42,021 nt of DNA from Bacteroidota bacterium (lineage in GTDB: Bacteria > Bacteroidota > Bacteroidia > Chitinophagales > Chitinophagaceae), in assembly GCA_023433345.1 (NCBI GenBank), contig JAEZDA010000078.1, positions 1-42,021 on the forward strand, read 5' to 3'. The notes beneath the pieces are model-generated. The model was not told the DNA's origin and did no database searches. It saw nothing but the letters and a program-made list of their open reading frames with translations. Position 1 is the first letter of the stretch, and every line of letters begins with the position of its first letter. The translations under genes and the position numbers were made by a program. Positions 15,840 through 22,162 of the stretch are shown one piece after another.

Positions 15840-16385
15840 ATGTATGTTCTACATCCATGGCATGGAGCGTCTGCAGGAGAAAATATTCCTGCCAGTGTCA
15901 ACGCCCTGATTGAAATTTCAGAAGGCAGTAAAGCGAAGTATGAAATAGATAAGGTGACAGGATTGCTCAAGCTTGATCGTGTTATATACTCCTCCTTCCA
16001 TTATCCGGTTAATTATGGATTTGTACCAAGAACTCTCGGTGAGGATGGTGATCCACTGGATATTCTGGTTCTGTGCAGCGAAAGTATTCAGCCGATGTGT
16101 TTGGTAGAAGCCACTGTCATCGGAAACATGCAGATGATAGATAGCGGCGAAAAGGATGATAAGCTTATCTCTGTTGCTTCCAAAGACCCTGCGGTTAATC
16201 ACTTTAGGGATATGTCTTCCCTGCCCCAGCATTTTATAAATGTGCTGAAAAATTATTTTGAACAGTATAAAGTTCTTGAAAACAAGATTGTGCAGATAGA
16301 CAGTTTCCAGGACAAGGAAACAGCATACTCTATAATTGAAGCCGCATTAAAGAGATATAAACAGGAATTTCCACAACATGGCTAA
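15840..16385 (+). CDS. ppa: Inorganic pyrophosphatase, family I
   Basis: Hydrolyses pyrophosphate to two phosphates, pulling biosynthetic reactions forward; soluble, Mg-dependent. The 181-residue protein has the substrate Lys/Glu/Tyr segment KYEIDK at 33-38, HYPVNYGFVP at 54-63 and the core EDGDPLDILVL at 68-78 with metal-binding Asp69, Asp71 and Asp74. MIDSGEKDDK at 99-108 supplies the other acidic ligands. Length fits family I. It is third in a tight operon; its last eight bases (ATGGCTAA) overlap the start of the TauE/SafE gene. Family I enzymes are strongly inhibited by fluoride, which makes the pairing with FluC notable. Confidence 0.95.
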   Translation: MYVLHPWHGASAGENIPASVNALIEISEGSKAKYEIDKVTGLLKLDRVIYSSFHYPVNYGFVPRTLGEDGDPLDILVLCSESIQPMCLVEATVIGNMQMIDSGEKDDKLISVASKDPAVNHFRDMSSLPQHFINVLKNYFEQYKVLENKIVQIDSFQDKETAYSIIEAALKRYKQEFPQHG

Positions 16386-16815
16386 CAAAAAAAATATGGA
16401 CATACAAACCATTCTGCTCCTGGTTCTCATCGGGCTTGCAGCAGGAACTCTTGGCGGACTTGTTGGCGTGGGCGGGGGAATTATCATTGTACCGGCCCTC
16501 GTTTACCTTCTTGGCTTCGGTCAATTCCAGGCGCAGGGAACGTCCCTTGCCCTGATCATGTTTCCCGTGGGAATTTTGGCAGTGCTCCAGTATTACAAGC
16601 AAGGCCATATCGATTTCCGGTACGTGGGTCTTCTCGCTATCGGCTTCATTGTCGGAGGCTTCCTCGGCAGTAAGATATCTCTTTCTATGCCACAGGAAAT
16701 TGTAAAAAAAGTTTTTGCATGCCTGATGCTGATCATTGCCGTAAAAATGTTGTTCTTCGACAAGCCTAAGCCCAGCCAGGACAAGCGGATTACCGTTGCG
16801 GAAAAAGGAAACTGA
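16378..16815 (+). CDS. Half-size TauE/SafE-family membrane protein
   Basis: A 145-residue integral membrane protein with about four helices. The N-terminal half has the glycine-rich family signature GLAAGTLGGLVGVGGGIIIVPAL split over residues 18-40, followed by the QAQGTSLALIMFPVG segment. Full TauE/SafE transporters have about 250 residues and eight helices; this is a single half that would need to dimerise, a form seen in other Bacteroidota. The family exports anions such as sulfite or sulfoacetate, but the substrate here is unknown. Its ATG overlaps the ppa stop by eight bases, which indicates cotranslation. It ends the operon; no terminator is evident after it. Confidence 0.85.
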   Translation: MANKKNMDIQTILLLVLIGLAAGTLGGLVGVGGGIIIVPALVYLLGFGQFQAQGTSLALIMFPVGILAVLQYYKQGHIDFRYVGLLAIGFIVGGFLGSKISLSMPQEIVKKVFACLMLIIAVKMLFFDKPKPSQDKRITVAEKGN

Positions 16816-16871
16816 CTTATGGATTTACTCCGGAAAATGTATCTATAAATGCAGTTTAATTTTTAGAAAAA

Positions 16872-17441
16872 TTGAAGCCTTCGCAGTACAATCATATTGA
16901 AGACAAGGAACTGATAGAAAACTTCAGGAAAGACGGCAATAATAAATGGCTGGGCATTTTGCTCCCGAGGTACACCCTGATGCTTTATGGTGTGAGCATG
17001 AAATACCTGAAAGATGAAGATCTGGCCCGTGACAGCGTACAGCAGATCTTTCTCAAGGTGCTGAACGAACTAAAAAAGTATAAGGTTGATTACTTCAAAA
17101 GCTGGTTATATACTCTGGCGAAAAATCATTGTCTCGCTCAGTTGAAAAGCCGTGGACACTATTTCCATGAAGTAAATGACAATCTGATAAAAGCAGGTTC
17201 AGATGAAGAAGATCTTCTCCGCATCAATGAAAAAGAAAGGGATCTTACCAATATGAATGAAGCACTGGAATCTTTGAGCATCGATCAGCGAACATGTATT
17301 ACGCTGTTTTACCTTGAGAAAAAAAGCTACCAGGAAGTTGCGGAGATCACGAATTTTACCCTGGGGCAGGTAAAAAGCCATATCCAAAACGGAAAGCGGA
17401 ACATGCGAATAAACCTGGAAAGAATGAAGGACCATGAATAA
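16872..17441 (+). CDS. ECF-type RNA polymerase sigma factor
   Basis: A 189-residue sigma-70 family factor. Region 2 spans about 25-95 (LYGVSMKYLKDEDLARDSVQQIF and YFKSWLYTLAKNHCL), and region 4 about 128-182 with the helix-turn-helix YLEKKSYQEVAEITNFTLGQVKSHIQN split over 152-177. Region 3 is absent, as usual in extracytoplasmic-function sigmas. The start must be TTG at 16872: a stop lies five codons upstream and the first Met is near residue 36 inside region 2. It overlaps the next gene by eight bases, which encodes a membrane protein likely to be its anti-sigma factor. Target genes are not visible. Confidence 0.92.
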   Translation: MKPSQYNHIEDKELIENFRKDGNNKWLGILLPRYTLMLYGVSMKYLKDEDLARDSVQQIFLKVLNELKKYKVDYFKSWLYTLAKNHCLAQLKSRGHYFHEVNDNLIKAGSDEEDLLRINEKERDLTNMNEALESLSIDQRTCITLFYLEKKSYQEVAEITNFTLGQVKSHIQNGKRNMRINLERMKDHE

Positions 17442-17787
17442 AGACCTGAAGAACATATTATCTGAACTAAATAAAGAAGCCGGACAGGAAAAACTGCTTG
17501 AATATTTAAACAGGCAGCTGGACGAAGCCGGTCGTCATGAGTTTGAAAAACAGTTACTCGATGACGAATTTATGAGTGATGCTGCGGAAGGTTTGGAACT
17601 GGTGGAGAATAAAGAATCTATCCCAGCCCTTGTGCAAAAACTGAATACAGGTTTGAAAGATCAACTTTCATCCCGAAAAAATAAAAGAAAGGTTTTGTTT
17701 TTCAATCAACCATGGACATACGTTGCCATCATACTGATCCTTTTATTGGTCGTTGTGGCTTACCTGGTTTTGAAAAGAATGAATTGA
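17434..17787 (+). CDS. Probable membrane anti-sigma factor
   Basis: A 117-residue protein with a cytosolic N-terminal part (1-85) and one transmembrane helix at about 92-113 (TYVAIILILLLVVVAYLVL). The segment LLEYLNRQLDEAGRHEFEKQ followed by LLDDEFMSDAAEGLE resembles the N-terminal sigma-binding helices of Bacteroidota anti-sigma proteins. There is no HxxxCxxC zinc motif and almost no periplasmic part, so it cannot sense ligand outside on its own. Its ATG overlaps the sigma gene by eight bases, which is the main reason for the assignment. Converges on the small membrane gene 5 bp away. Confidence 0.75.
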   Translation: MNKDLKNILSELNKEAGQEKLLEYLNRQLDEAGRHEFEKQLLDDEFMSDAAEGLELVENKESIPALVQKLNTGLKDQLSSRKNKRKVLFFNQPWTYVAIILILLLVVVAYLVLKRMN

Positions 17788-17792
17788 ATGTG

Positions 17793-17981
17793 CTAAGGCG
17801 CCTGGTTGCCTTTATTAAATTTCACTAACATGGTAAGTGGTAGTAGTAAAAGAATGGGAGTTATGATCGTCCACACAGAGAACCGGTTACCTAAAATATA
17901 GCGGTCCAGTGGAATATAAACTAACACCGCAAAAATGTTAACCAACAGTTTTTTTATAAAAGATGAATTGGTGTTCTTCAT
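17793..17981 (-). CDS. Small membrane protein, 62 aa
   Basis: Two hydrophobic segments (about 11-28, LLVNIFAVLVYIPLDRYI, and 36-54, SVWTIITPILLLLPLTML) with short basic ends. No family is recognised. I chose the ATG at 17981; an in-frame TTG two codons upstream overlaps the stop of the preceding lipoprotein gene. The two genes are three bases apart or overlap, so they are probably one transcript. Function unknown. Confidence 0.6.
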   Translation of the reverse strand: MKNTNSSFIKKLLVNIFAVLVYIPLDRYILGNRFSVWTIITPILLLLPLTMLVKFNKGNQAP

Positions 17982-17983
17982 TA

Positions 17984-18196
17984 TCAATTTGCGGCTTCTG
18001 CCTCCGCCTGTCTTTGCATTTGCTCAATAGAATCCCCTATGTGCATGATATTCTTTTCCGTTGTTTCTGCTCTTTTCTTTAATTCCACACTGTCCATTAA
18101 AGAATCTGAGGTCTCCGCTTTGTTAGCTTTTGATTCGGTTTGACCGCAGCCGGAAAGAAGCAACATTGCTAAGCCTGAAAAGAAAAAAAATTTCAT
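17984..18196 (-). CDS. Small lipoprotein with helical mature part
   Basis: A 70-residue product with signal peptide and lipobox LLSGC (Cys17). The mature part is highly charged and heptad-like (LMDSVELKKRAETTEKNI, then IGDSIEQMQRQAEAEAA), so it may form a coiled coil, like small Lpp-type spacers, though this is inference from composition only. It is the first of two small genes downstream of der (38 bp gap), and could be cotranscribed with era-der. No homologue recognised. Confidence 0.65.
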   Translation of the reverse strand: MKFFFFSGLAMLLLSGCGQTESKANKAETSDSLMDSVELKKRAETTEKNIMHIGDSIEQMQRQAEAEAAN

Positions 18197-18234
18197 AAAA
18201 GGTGTTTACCGAGCACTGCAATAACCTTTCCAGT

Positions 18235-19545
18235 TTATTTTTTCCGGAAAAAAAGACGCACGGGAACACCGCTGAAGTCGAAATTCTCCCTTAGCTGATT
18301 TTCAAGGTAATTTTTGTAAGGAGCTTTGAGATCATCAGGATAGTTGCAAAAAAAAGCGAAGGTTGGCGTATGAGTTGGCAGCTGAGTTACATACTTTATT
18401 TTAATAGCATTTCCGCGAACTACGGGTGGATGATAAGAATTGATCGCTTTCTGCATCACTTCATTCAACTGTGATGTTGGCACTTTTCGTTTCCGGTTTT
18501 CAAAAACCTGCAAGGCCAGTTCAATACTTTTAAATATCCTTTGCTTCTCCAACACGGAGATGAATACTACAGGTACATCAGAAAATGGCGCAAGTCTCTT
18601 CTTCAATTCCTTTTCATAATCGCGGGTTGTATTGGTCTCCTTTTCAACGAGATCCCATTTATTAACAAGTACAACAATTCCCTTTCCCTTTTTTGCAGCG
18701 AGGGAAAATATGGAAAGGTCCTGAGCCGTTAACCCTTTTCCAGCATCGAGTAAGAGCAAACAAACATCTGCTTCATCCATTGCCTTTATTGCCCGGATCA
18801 CTGAATAGAATTCAAGGTCTTCATGAACCTTTGTTTTCCTCCGGATACCGGCAGTATCGATCAAAATGAAATCTTTGTTGAAAAGATTGTACCGGGTATG
18901 GATACTGTCCCGCGTTGTACCTGCAATATCGCTAACGATGGTTCTCTCTTTTCCTGTTAATGCATTCAGCAATGAAGACTTGCCCACATTTGGCTGACCA
19001 ATTATTGAGAACTTCGGAAGGTCTTCAGGAAGGGCTTCTGCGCCCGCATCCTCATCCATCAACTCGACAAGCGCATCGAGCAACTCTCCGGTACCGCTTC
19101 CACTAATTGATGAGAGAAAAAACATTCTTTCGAAACCGAGGCTGTAAAACTCGCTCGCCTCAAGCATCCTGTTGTGGTTGTCTACTTTATTTACAACCAG
19201 GAAAACAGGCTTTTTACTTTTTCGAAGCATGTCTGCCATTGCCTCGTCGAGAGTTGTAATACCGGTTGCAGCATCAACCATAAATATCACTGCATTAGCT
19301 TCTTCAATTGCTATCACTACCTGCTTCCTGATCTCTTTTTCAAACACATCCTCACTTCTGGCAACGAAGCCGCCGGTATCAATAACATTGAAAGACTTAC
19401 CTGCCCATTCGGCAACACCGTATTGCCTGTCGCGGGTGACACCGCTGAAATCGTCAACTATTGCCTTACGCTGTTCAAGCAGGCGATTAAAAAAGGTGCT
19501 TTTTCCAACATTGGGTCTGCCTGTAATAGCAACCGTAAAATTCAT
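18235..19545 (-). CDS. der: Ribosome biogenesis GTPase Der (EngA)
   Basis: Der acts in late assembly of the 50S subunit and is unique in having two GTPase domains in tandem. The 436-residue protein shows both: first P-loop GRPNVGKST at 9-17, DTGG at 56-59 and NKVD at 119-122; second P-loop GQPNVGKSS at 183-191, DTAG and NKWD. Both effector loops carry the GVTRD / AGTTRD threonine. The C-terminal KH-like domain (about 350-436) ends in PVRLFFRKK, as in the family. Length is standard. It follows era by 27 bp on the same strand, an arrangement common in Bacteroidota; both act in ribosome assembly. Confidence 0.97.
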   Translation of the reverse strand: MNFTVAITGRPNVGKSTFFNRLLEQRKAIVDDFSGVTRDRQYGVAEWAGKSFNVIDTGGFVARSEDVFEKEIRKQVVIAIEEANAVIFMVDAATGITTLDEAMADMLRKSKKPVFLVVNKVDNHNRMLEASEFYSLGFERMFFLSSISGSGTGELLDALVELMDEDAGAEALPEDLPKFSIIGQPNVGKSSLLNALTGKERTIVSDIAGTTRDSIHTRYNLFNKDFILIDTAGIRRKTKVHEDLEFYSVIRAIKAMDEADVCLLLLDAGKGLTAQDLSIFSLAAKKGKGIVVLVNKWDLVEKETNTTRDYEKELKKRLAPFSDVPVVFISVLEKQRIFKSIELALQVFENRKRKVPTSQLNEVMQKAINSYHPPVVRGNAIKIKYVTQLPTHTPTFAFFCNYPDDLKAPYKNYLENQLRENFDFSGVPVRLFFRKK

Positions 19546-19572
19546 AATAAAAGTTTATGCAGATGTACTGCG

Positions 19573-20439
19573 TTAGTATCCGTATTCCTTAAGGTGTGTT
19601 TCACTGTCACGCCATTTTGGCCTCACCTTTACGAAGAGCTCCAGAAAAACTTTCTGACCGAGAAATTCTTCCAGTTCTTTTCGAGATAAGGTGCCGAGTT
19701 GTTTTATCATGCTTCCATTATCTCCCAGTATTATGCCCTTCTGAGTTTCTCTCTGCACAACAATGTCTGCACGGATCTTTATCAATGTCTGCTTTTCTTT
19801 GAACTCCTGTACCACAACCGCGGTATGGTATGGAAGTTCTTCATGAAAGAGATGAAAAACTTTTTCGCGTATTATTTCAGACACAAAAAACTTTGTGGGC
19901 ATATCACTTAAATCATCGCTGTCATAGAAGGGTTCTCCTTCAGGGAGGTAATAGAGAATTCGCTGAAGCAATTCATCAATGCCTTGCTTTCTCAACGCGG
20001 ATATTATAACTACCTCTTTGCAATAAGGCTGCTGCAAGAAAAAATCCTTCCTTTCTCCCAACACCTTTTCCTCCACCATATCGCTTTTGTTCAACACAAC
20101 AATGCACGGGGCTTTAAGTTTCAGTGAAGCAAAAATTTCATGACTCTCCATTGGGTCTTCACCGGCATCAGCGATAAGCAATCCTACATCAGCATCTTCC
20201 AGGGTTCCTTTAACGGCTTGCATCATTTTCTGATGCAGTTTGTACTTAGGCTCTATTATTCCAGGCGTATCGGAAAATATGATCTGGTAATTATCTGAGG
20301 TCAGGATGGTTTTTATGCGATGCCGCGTTGTTTGAACCTTTGGAGAAACAATTGCCATCTTTTCTCCCATGAGGGCATTCAACAAAGTAGACTTGCCCGC
20401 ATTGGGTTTCCCGAATATGTTTACAAAACCTGTTTTCAT
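19573..20439 (-). CDS. era: GTPase Era
   Basis: Era binds the 3' end of 16S rRNA and times 30S maturation. The 288-residue protein has the GTPase motifs GKPNAGKST at 10-18, TTRHR (switch I), SDTPG at 56-60 and NKSD near 118-121. The C-terminal KH domain holds the RNA-binding stretch ETQKGIILGDNGSMIKQLG near 233-251. The length matches the family. A TAATTTTG box at 20461-20468 on the minus strand, 22 bp before the ATG, is a likely promoter for era-der. No recO or rnc neighbour is present. Confidence 0.97.
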   Translation of the reverse strand: MKTGFVNIFGKPNAGKSTLLNALMGEKMAIVSPKVQTTRHRIKTILTSDNYQIIFSDTPGIIEPKYKLHQKMMQAVKGTLEDADVGLLIADAGEDPMESHEIFASLKLKAPCIVVLNKSDMVEEKVLGERKDFFLQQPYCKEVVIISALRKQGIDELLQRILYYLPEGEPFYDSDDLSDMPTKFFVSEIIREKVFHLFHEELPYHTAVVVQEFKEKQTLIKIRADIVVQRETQKGIILGDNGSMIKQLGTLSRKELEEFLGQKVFLELFVKVRPKWRDSETHLKEYGY

Positions 20440-20460
20440 TCAAAACTCATCCTTAACCGG

Positions 20461-20468
20461 CAAAATTA
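20461..20468 (-). promoter_or_regulatory. -7 box for era-der
   Basis: TAATTTTG on the minus strand is a perfect match to TAnnTTTG at a fitting distance (22 bp) from the era start codon. A -33 element is not evident. Confidence 0.45.
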
Positions 20469-20518
20469 TCTCATTTAAAATTAACCTTCCCTATTATTGA
20501 TCGTTACGCCGTTCAAAC

Positions 20519-20544
20519 AAAAATGCCGGACCTAAGCCCGGCAT
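20519..20544 (-). terminator. Rho-independent terminator of lipocalin-like gene
   Basis: On the minus strand ATGCCGG, eight-base loop, CCGGCAT, then TTTTT. It lies 22 bp past the stop codon at 20566 and separates this gene from era. Confidence 0.8.
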
Positions 20545-20565
20545 CTGAAATATGGTCTACCAAAA

Positions 20566-21006
20566 TTATTGCTTCGCGAAAGTAAGAGTGGTAACTTCAC
20601 CCGGATCAAAACCTGCTACGCTAAGTGTCATTCCGCTGCAGCTAAAGTTTGAAACTGTTCCTGCCACATTACCTGATGGAACTATAAGAGAAAGCTGATT
20701 GTTAGCGGCATCAAATAACCAACCGCCCGTGTCAGAATTCGAAGGAGTGCAAACCTGTCCGGCGTCTGTTATGGTCAATTGAAAATTTGCCCCAAGAATA
20801 TAAAGATCATCCTTATCGCATAAATCCCAGGTTGCATACTCGTCTTCAACGGGTGCATTGGCATCTGCTTTATAAGTAGCAGCAGTGATCTTGTACGTAC
20901 CCTGCAGTGTTGTAGTGTTCAAATCGCAGGTTTCGTCCTTGTCTTTCTTACATCCTGTTGCAGCAAGTAGTGAAATGGCCATCAGCCCAAATAAAACTTT
21001 TTTCAT
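20566..21006 (-). CDS. Lipocalin-like lipoprotein
   Basis: A 146-residue lipoprotein with lipobox AATGC (Cys19) followed by KKDKDE. The mature part starts TLQGTYKITAATYKAD, the usual opening strand of Bacteroidota lipocalin-like proteins (G-x-W/Y-K), and continues with beta-strand segments such as NFQLTITDAG and NQLSLIVPSG. Cysteines at about 27, 63, 85 and 124 may form disulfides in the periplasm. No ligand can be named. It is a single gene with a terminator. A candidate promoter on the minus strand is TTTG, 19 bp and TATCTTGT ending about 28 bp upstream of the ATG, which matches the -7 consensus only partly. Confidence 0.75.
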   Translation of the reverse strand: MKKVLFGLMAISLLAATGCKKDKDETCDLNTTTLQGTYKITAATYKADANAPVEDEYATWDLCDKDDLYILGANFQLTITDAGQVCTPSNSDTGGWLFDAANNQLSLIVPSGNVAGTVSNFSCSGMTLSVAGFDPGEVTTLTFAKQ

Positions 21007-21084
21007 AATTTTTTATAAATTTTCGACAAGATACACTTTGGCGTGTAATTAACAAACTTTTATCAGCTTCATTCTTTTGCGGAA

Positions 21085-21111
21085 AACGAAAACCCCGGCG
21101 GAACCGGGGTT
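21085..21111 (-). terminator. Terminator of the tRNA transcript
   Basis: AACCCCGG, five-base loop, CCGGGGTT, then TT-CG-TTTT on the minus strand, seven bases past the tRNA 3' end. The T-run is interrupted, but stem strength and position support it. Confidence 0.75.
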
Positions 21112-21118
21112 TGAAGAG

Positions 21119-21190
<72 letters not shown>

Positions 21191-21193
21191 CTG

Positions 21194-21225
21194 CAAAGAT
21201 AAGGGAATCTTCTTTACAGGCAAAA
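21194..21225 (-). promoter_or_regulatory. Consensus Bacteroidota promoter of tRNA-fMet
   Basis: Minus strand: TTTTG (21221-21225), a 19-bp spacer and TATCTTTG (21194-21201). This is a full match to the primary-sigma consensus TTTG-N19-TAnnTTTG. The tRNA begins three bases after the -7 box, so transcription must start very close to the mature 5' end or the leader is minimal. Confidence 0.85.
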
Positions 21226-21254
21226 TAATTAACTAAGTGTCCATTCATTTAACA

Positions 21255-21953
21255 TTATTGATCCTGCTCCACTGCAGCCAACCCGAAAAGTTCCTTTTTT
21301 ATAACAGGGTCACCGAGATATTTTATGTTACTTGTGCCACTAGCCACCACCGTTAGTTTCTCGCTTACATTGATCTTTATAATAGAAGAACCCGAAACAT
21401 TCGCTGTACAGATTCTCGCACGAAGGTCCTTCGCATACATATGACTAACTCCAGACAAAGTTACAGAAGCATTTCCCACCTTACCTGCAAGGTCGATCGC
21501 GCTTAAACCACTTGCAGTTACATCAATGCGTTCCAAGGATACGGAGCCGGAAAATTTACCTTTGCCTGAAACGCTCATACGTAGTTCATCCTGCTGAATG
21601 CTGCCAACAACATCAACCGACGTCAATCCTGAAATCTCAATACTTTCGAGCGCTTTAAAAGAAAGGTAAACACGGCACCTGGATTTTCCTTTGCCGCCGC
21701 TTACGAATAACTTTCCATCCTGCACATACGTTTGAATGCTTCCACGGTCATTGGCTATATCTGCGCTAACCGCAACTGATTCAACTGCATCCTGGCTAAG
21801 ATATACGAATAGGTTGCCCTGCAGGTGCAATTTGTTGAATGATCCCTTCAATAACCTTTCCTCAACATTTGCATCCTCTACTATCTTTTGAGCAAAGGCA
21901 ACGGAACCCGCCATTATAGTGATCAATAGCCATATCAACTTTTTCAATTGCAT
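21255..21953 (-). CDS. DUF2807 (GIN domain) exported protein
   Basis: A 232-residue exported protein: signal peptide 1-21 (ends GSVAFAQ), then the head-GIN domain DUF2807, a right-handed beta-helix-like repeat of short strands separated by G-S-G-x-S turns, as in SGLTSVDVVGS, VSGKGKFSGSV, ASGLSAIDLAGK and VSGSSIIKINV. The opening ...FNKLHLQGNLFVYLSQ is typical. Function of the family is unknown; an adhesin-like role has been proposed from similarity only. I chose the ATG at 21953 because the signal peptide begins there; an in-frame start 12 codons upstream adds a polar extension. Unlike its riboswitch-controlled divergent neighbour it has no obvious regulator. Confidence 0.85.
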   Translation of the reverse strand: MQLKKLIWLLITIMAGSVAFAQKIVEDANVEERLLKGSFNKLHLQGNLFVYLSQDAVESVAVSADIANDRGSIQTYVQDGKLFVSGGKGKSRCRVYLSFKALESIEISGLTSVDVVGSIQQDELRMSVSGKGKFSGSVSLERIDVTASGLSAIDLAGKVGNASVTLSGVSHMYAKDLRARICTANVSGSSIIKINVSEKLTVVASGTSNIKYLGDPVIKKELFGLAAVEQDQ

Positions 21954-22013
21954 ATATTTCCTTTTTATAGTGTTACTATCAATAAACACAAATTTTGCAG
22001 ACTCAAATTATTA

Positions 22014-22021
22014 TATCTTTG
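22014..22021 (+). promoter_or_regulatory. -7 box of the riboswitch-controlled receptor transcript
   Basis: TATCTTTG, perfect TAnnTTTG, 17-24 bp before the riboswitch aptamer. A TTTTG lies at 21993-21997 with a 16-bp spacer, shorter than the usual 19. Confidence 0.6.
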
Positions 22022-22037
22022 CCGGAATTCTTAACAC

Positions 22038-22115
22038 TGAAATTCCGGGGTGCTTCTATCGAGGCTGAGATCATACCCGAATAACCTGCACAGGATAATG
22101 CCTGCGAAGGGAGAG
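22038..22115 (+). promoter_or_regulatory. TPP riboswitch (THI element)
   Basis: The aptamer has all conserved blocks in order: CCGGGGTGC (22045-22053), GGCTGAGA (22063-22070), ATACCCG (22073-22079), AACCTG (22083-22088), GGATAATGCC (22093-22102) and TGCGAAGGGA (22103-22112). These form P1-P5 of the thiamine pyrophosphate aptamer. TPP binding normally lowers expression of the downstream gene. Downstream, GCCCCGG at 22134-22140 is complementary to CCGGGGT at 22045-22051 and may act as the switching strand. The receptor ATG is 48 bp after the aptamer. There is no T-run, so control of translation or of Rho is more likely than an intrinsic terminator. Confidence 0.93.
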
Positions 22116-22162
22116 AAAAAATCACCGGCCAACGCCCCGGACTTTCAGCAAAAATCATTGCA

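Noticed and set aside
19172..19689. Plus-strand frames of up to 171 codons opposite der and era
   Set aside because: They lie opposite two well-conserved GTPase genes, overlap each other and resemble no protein.
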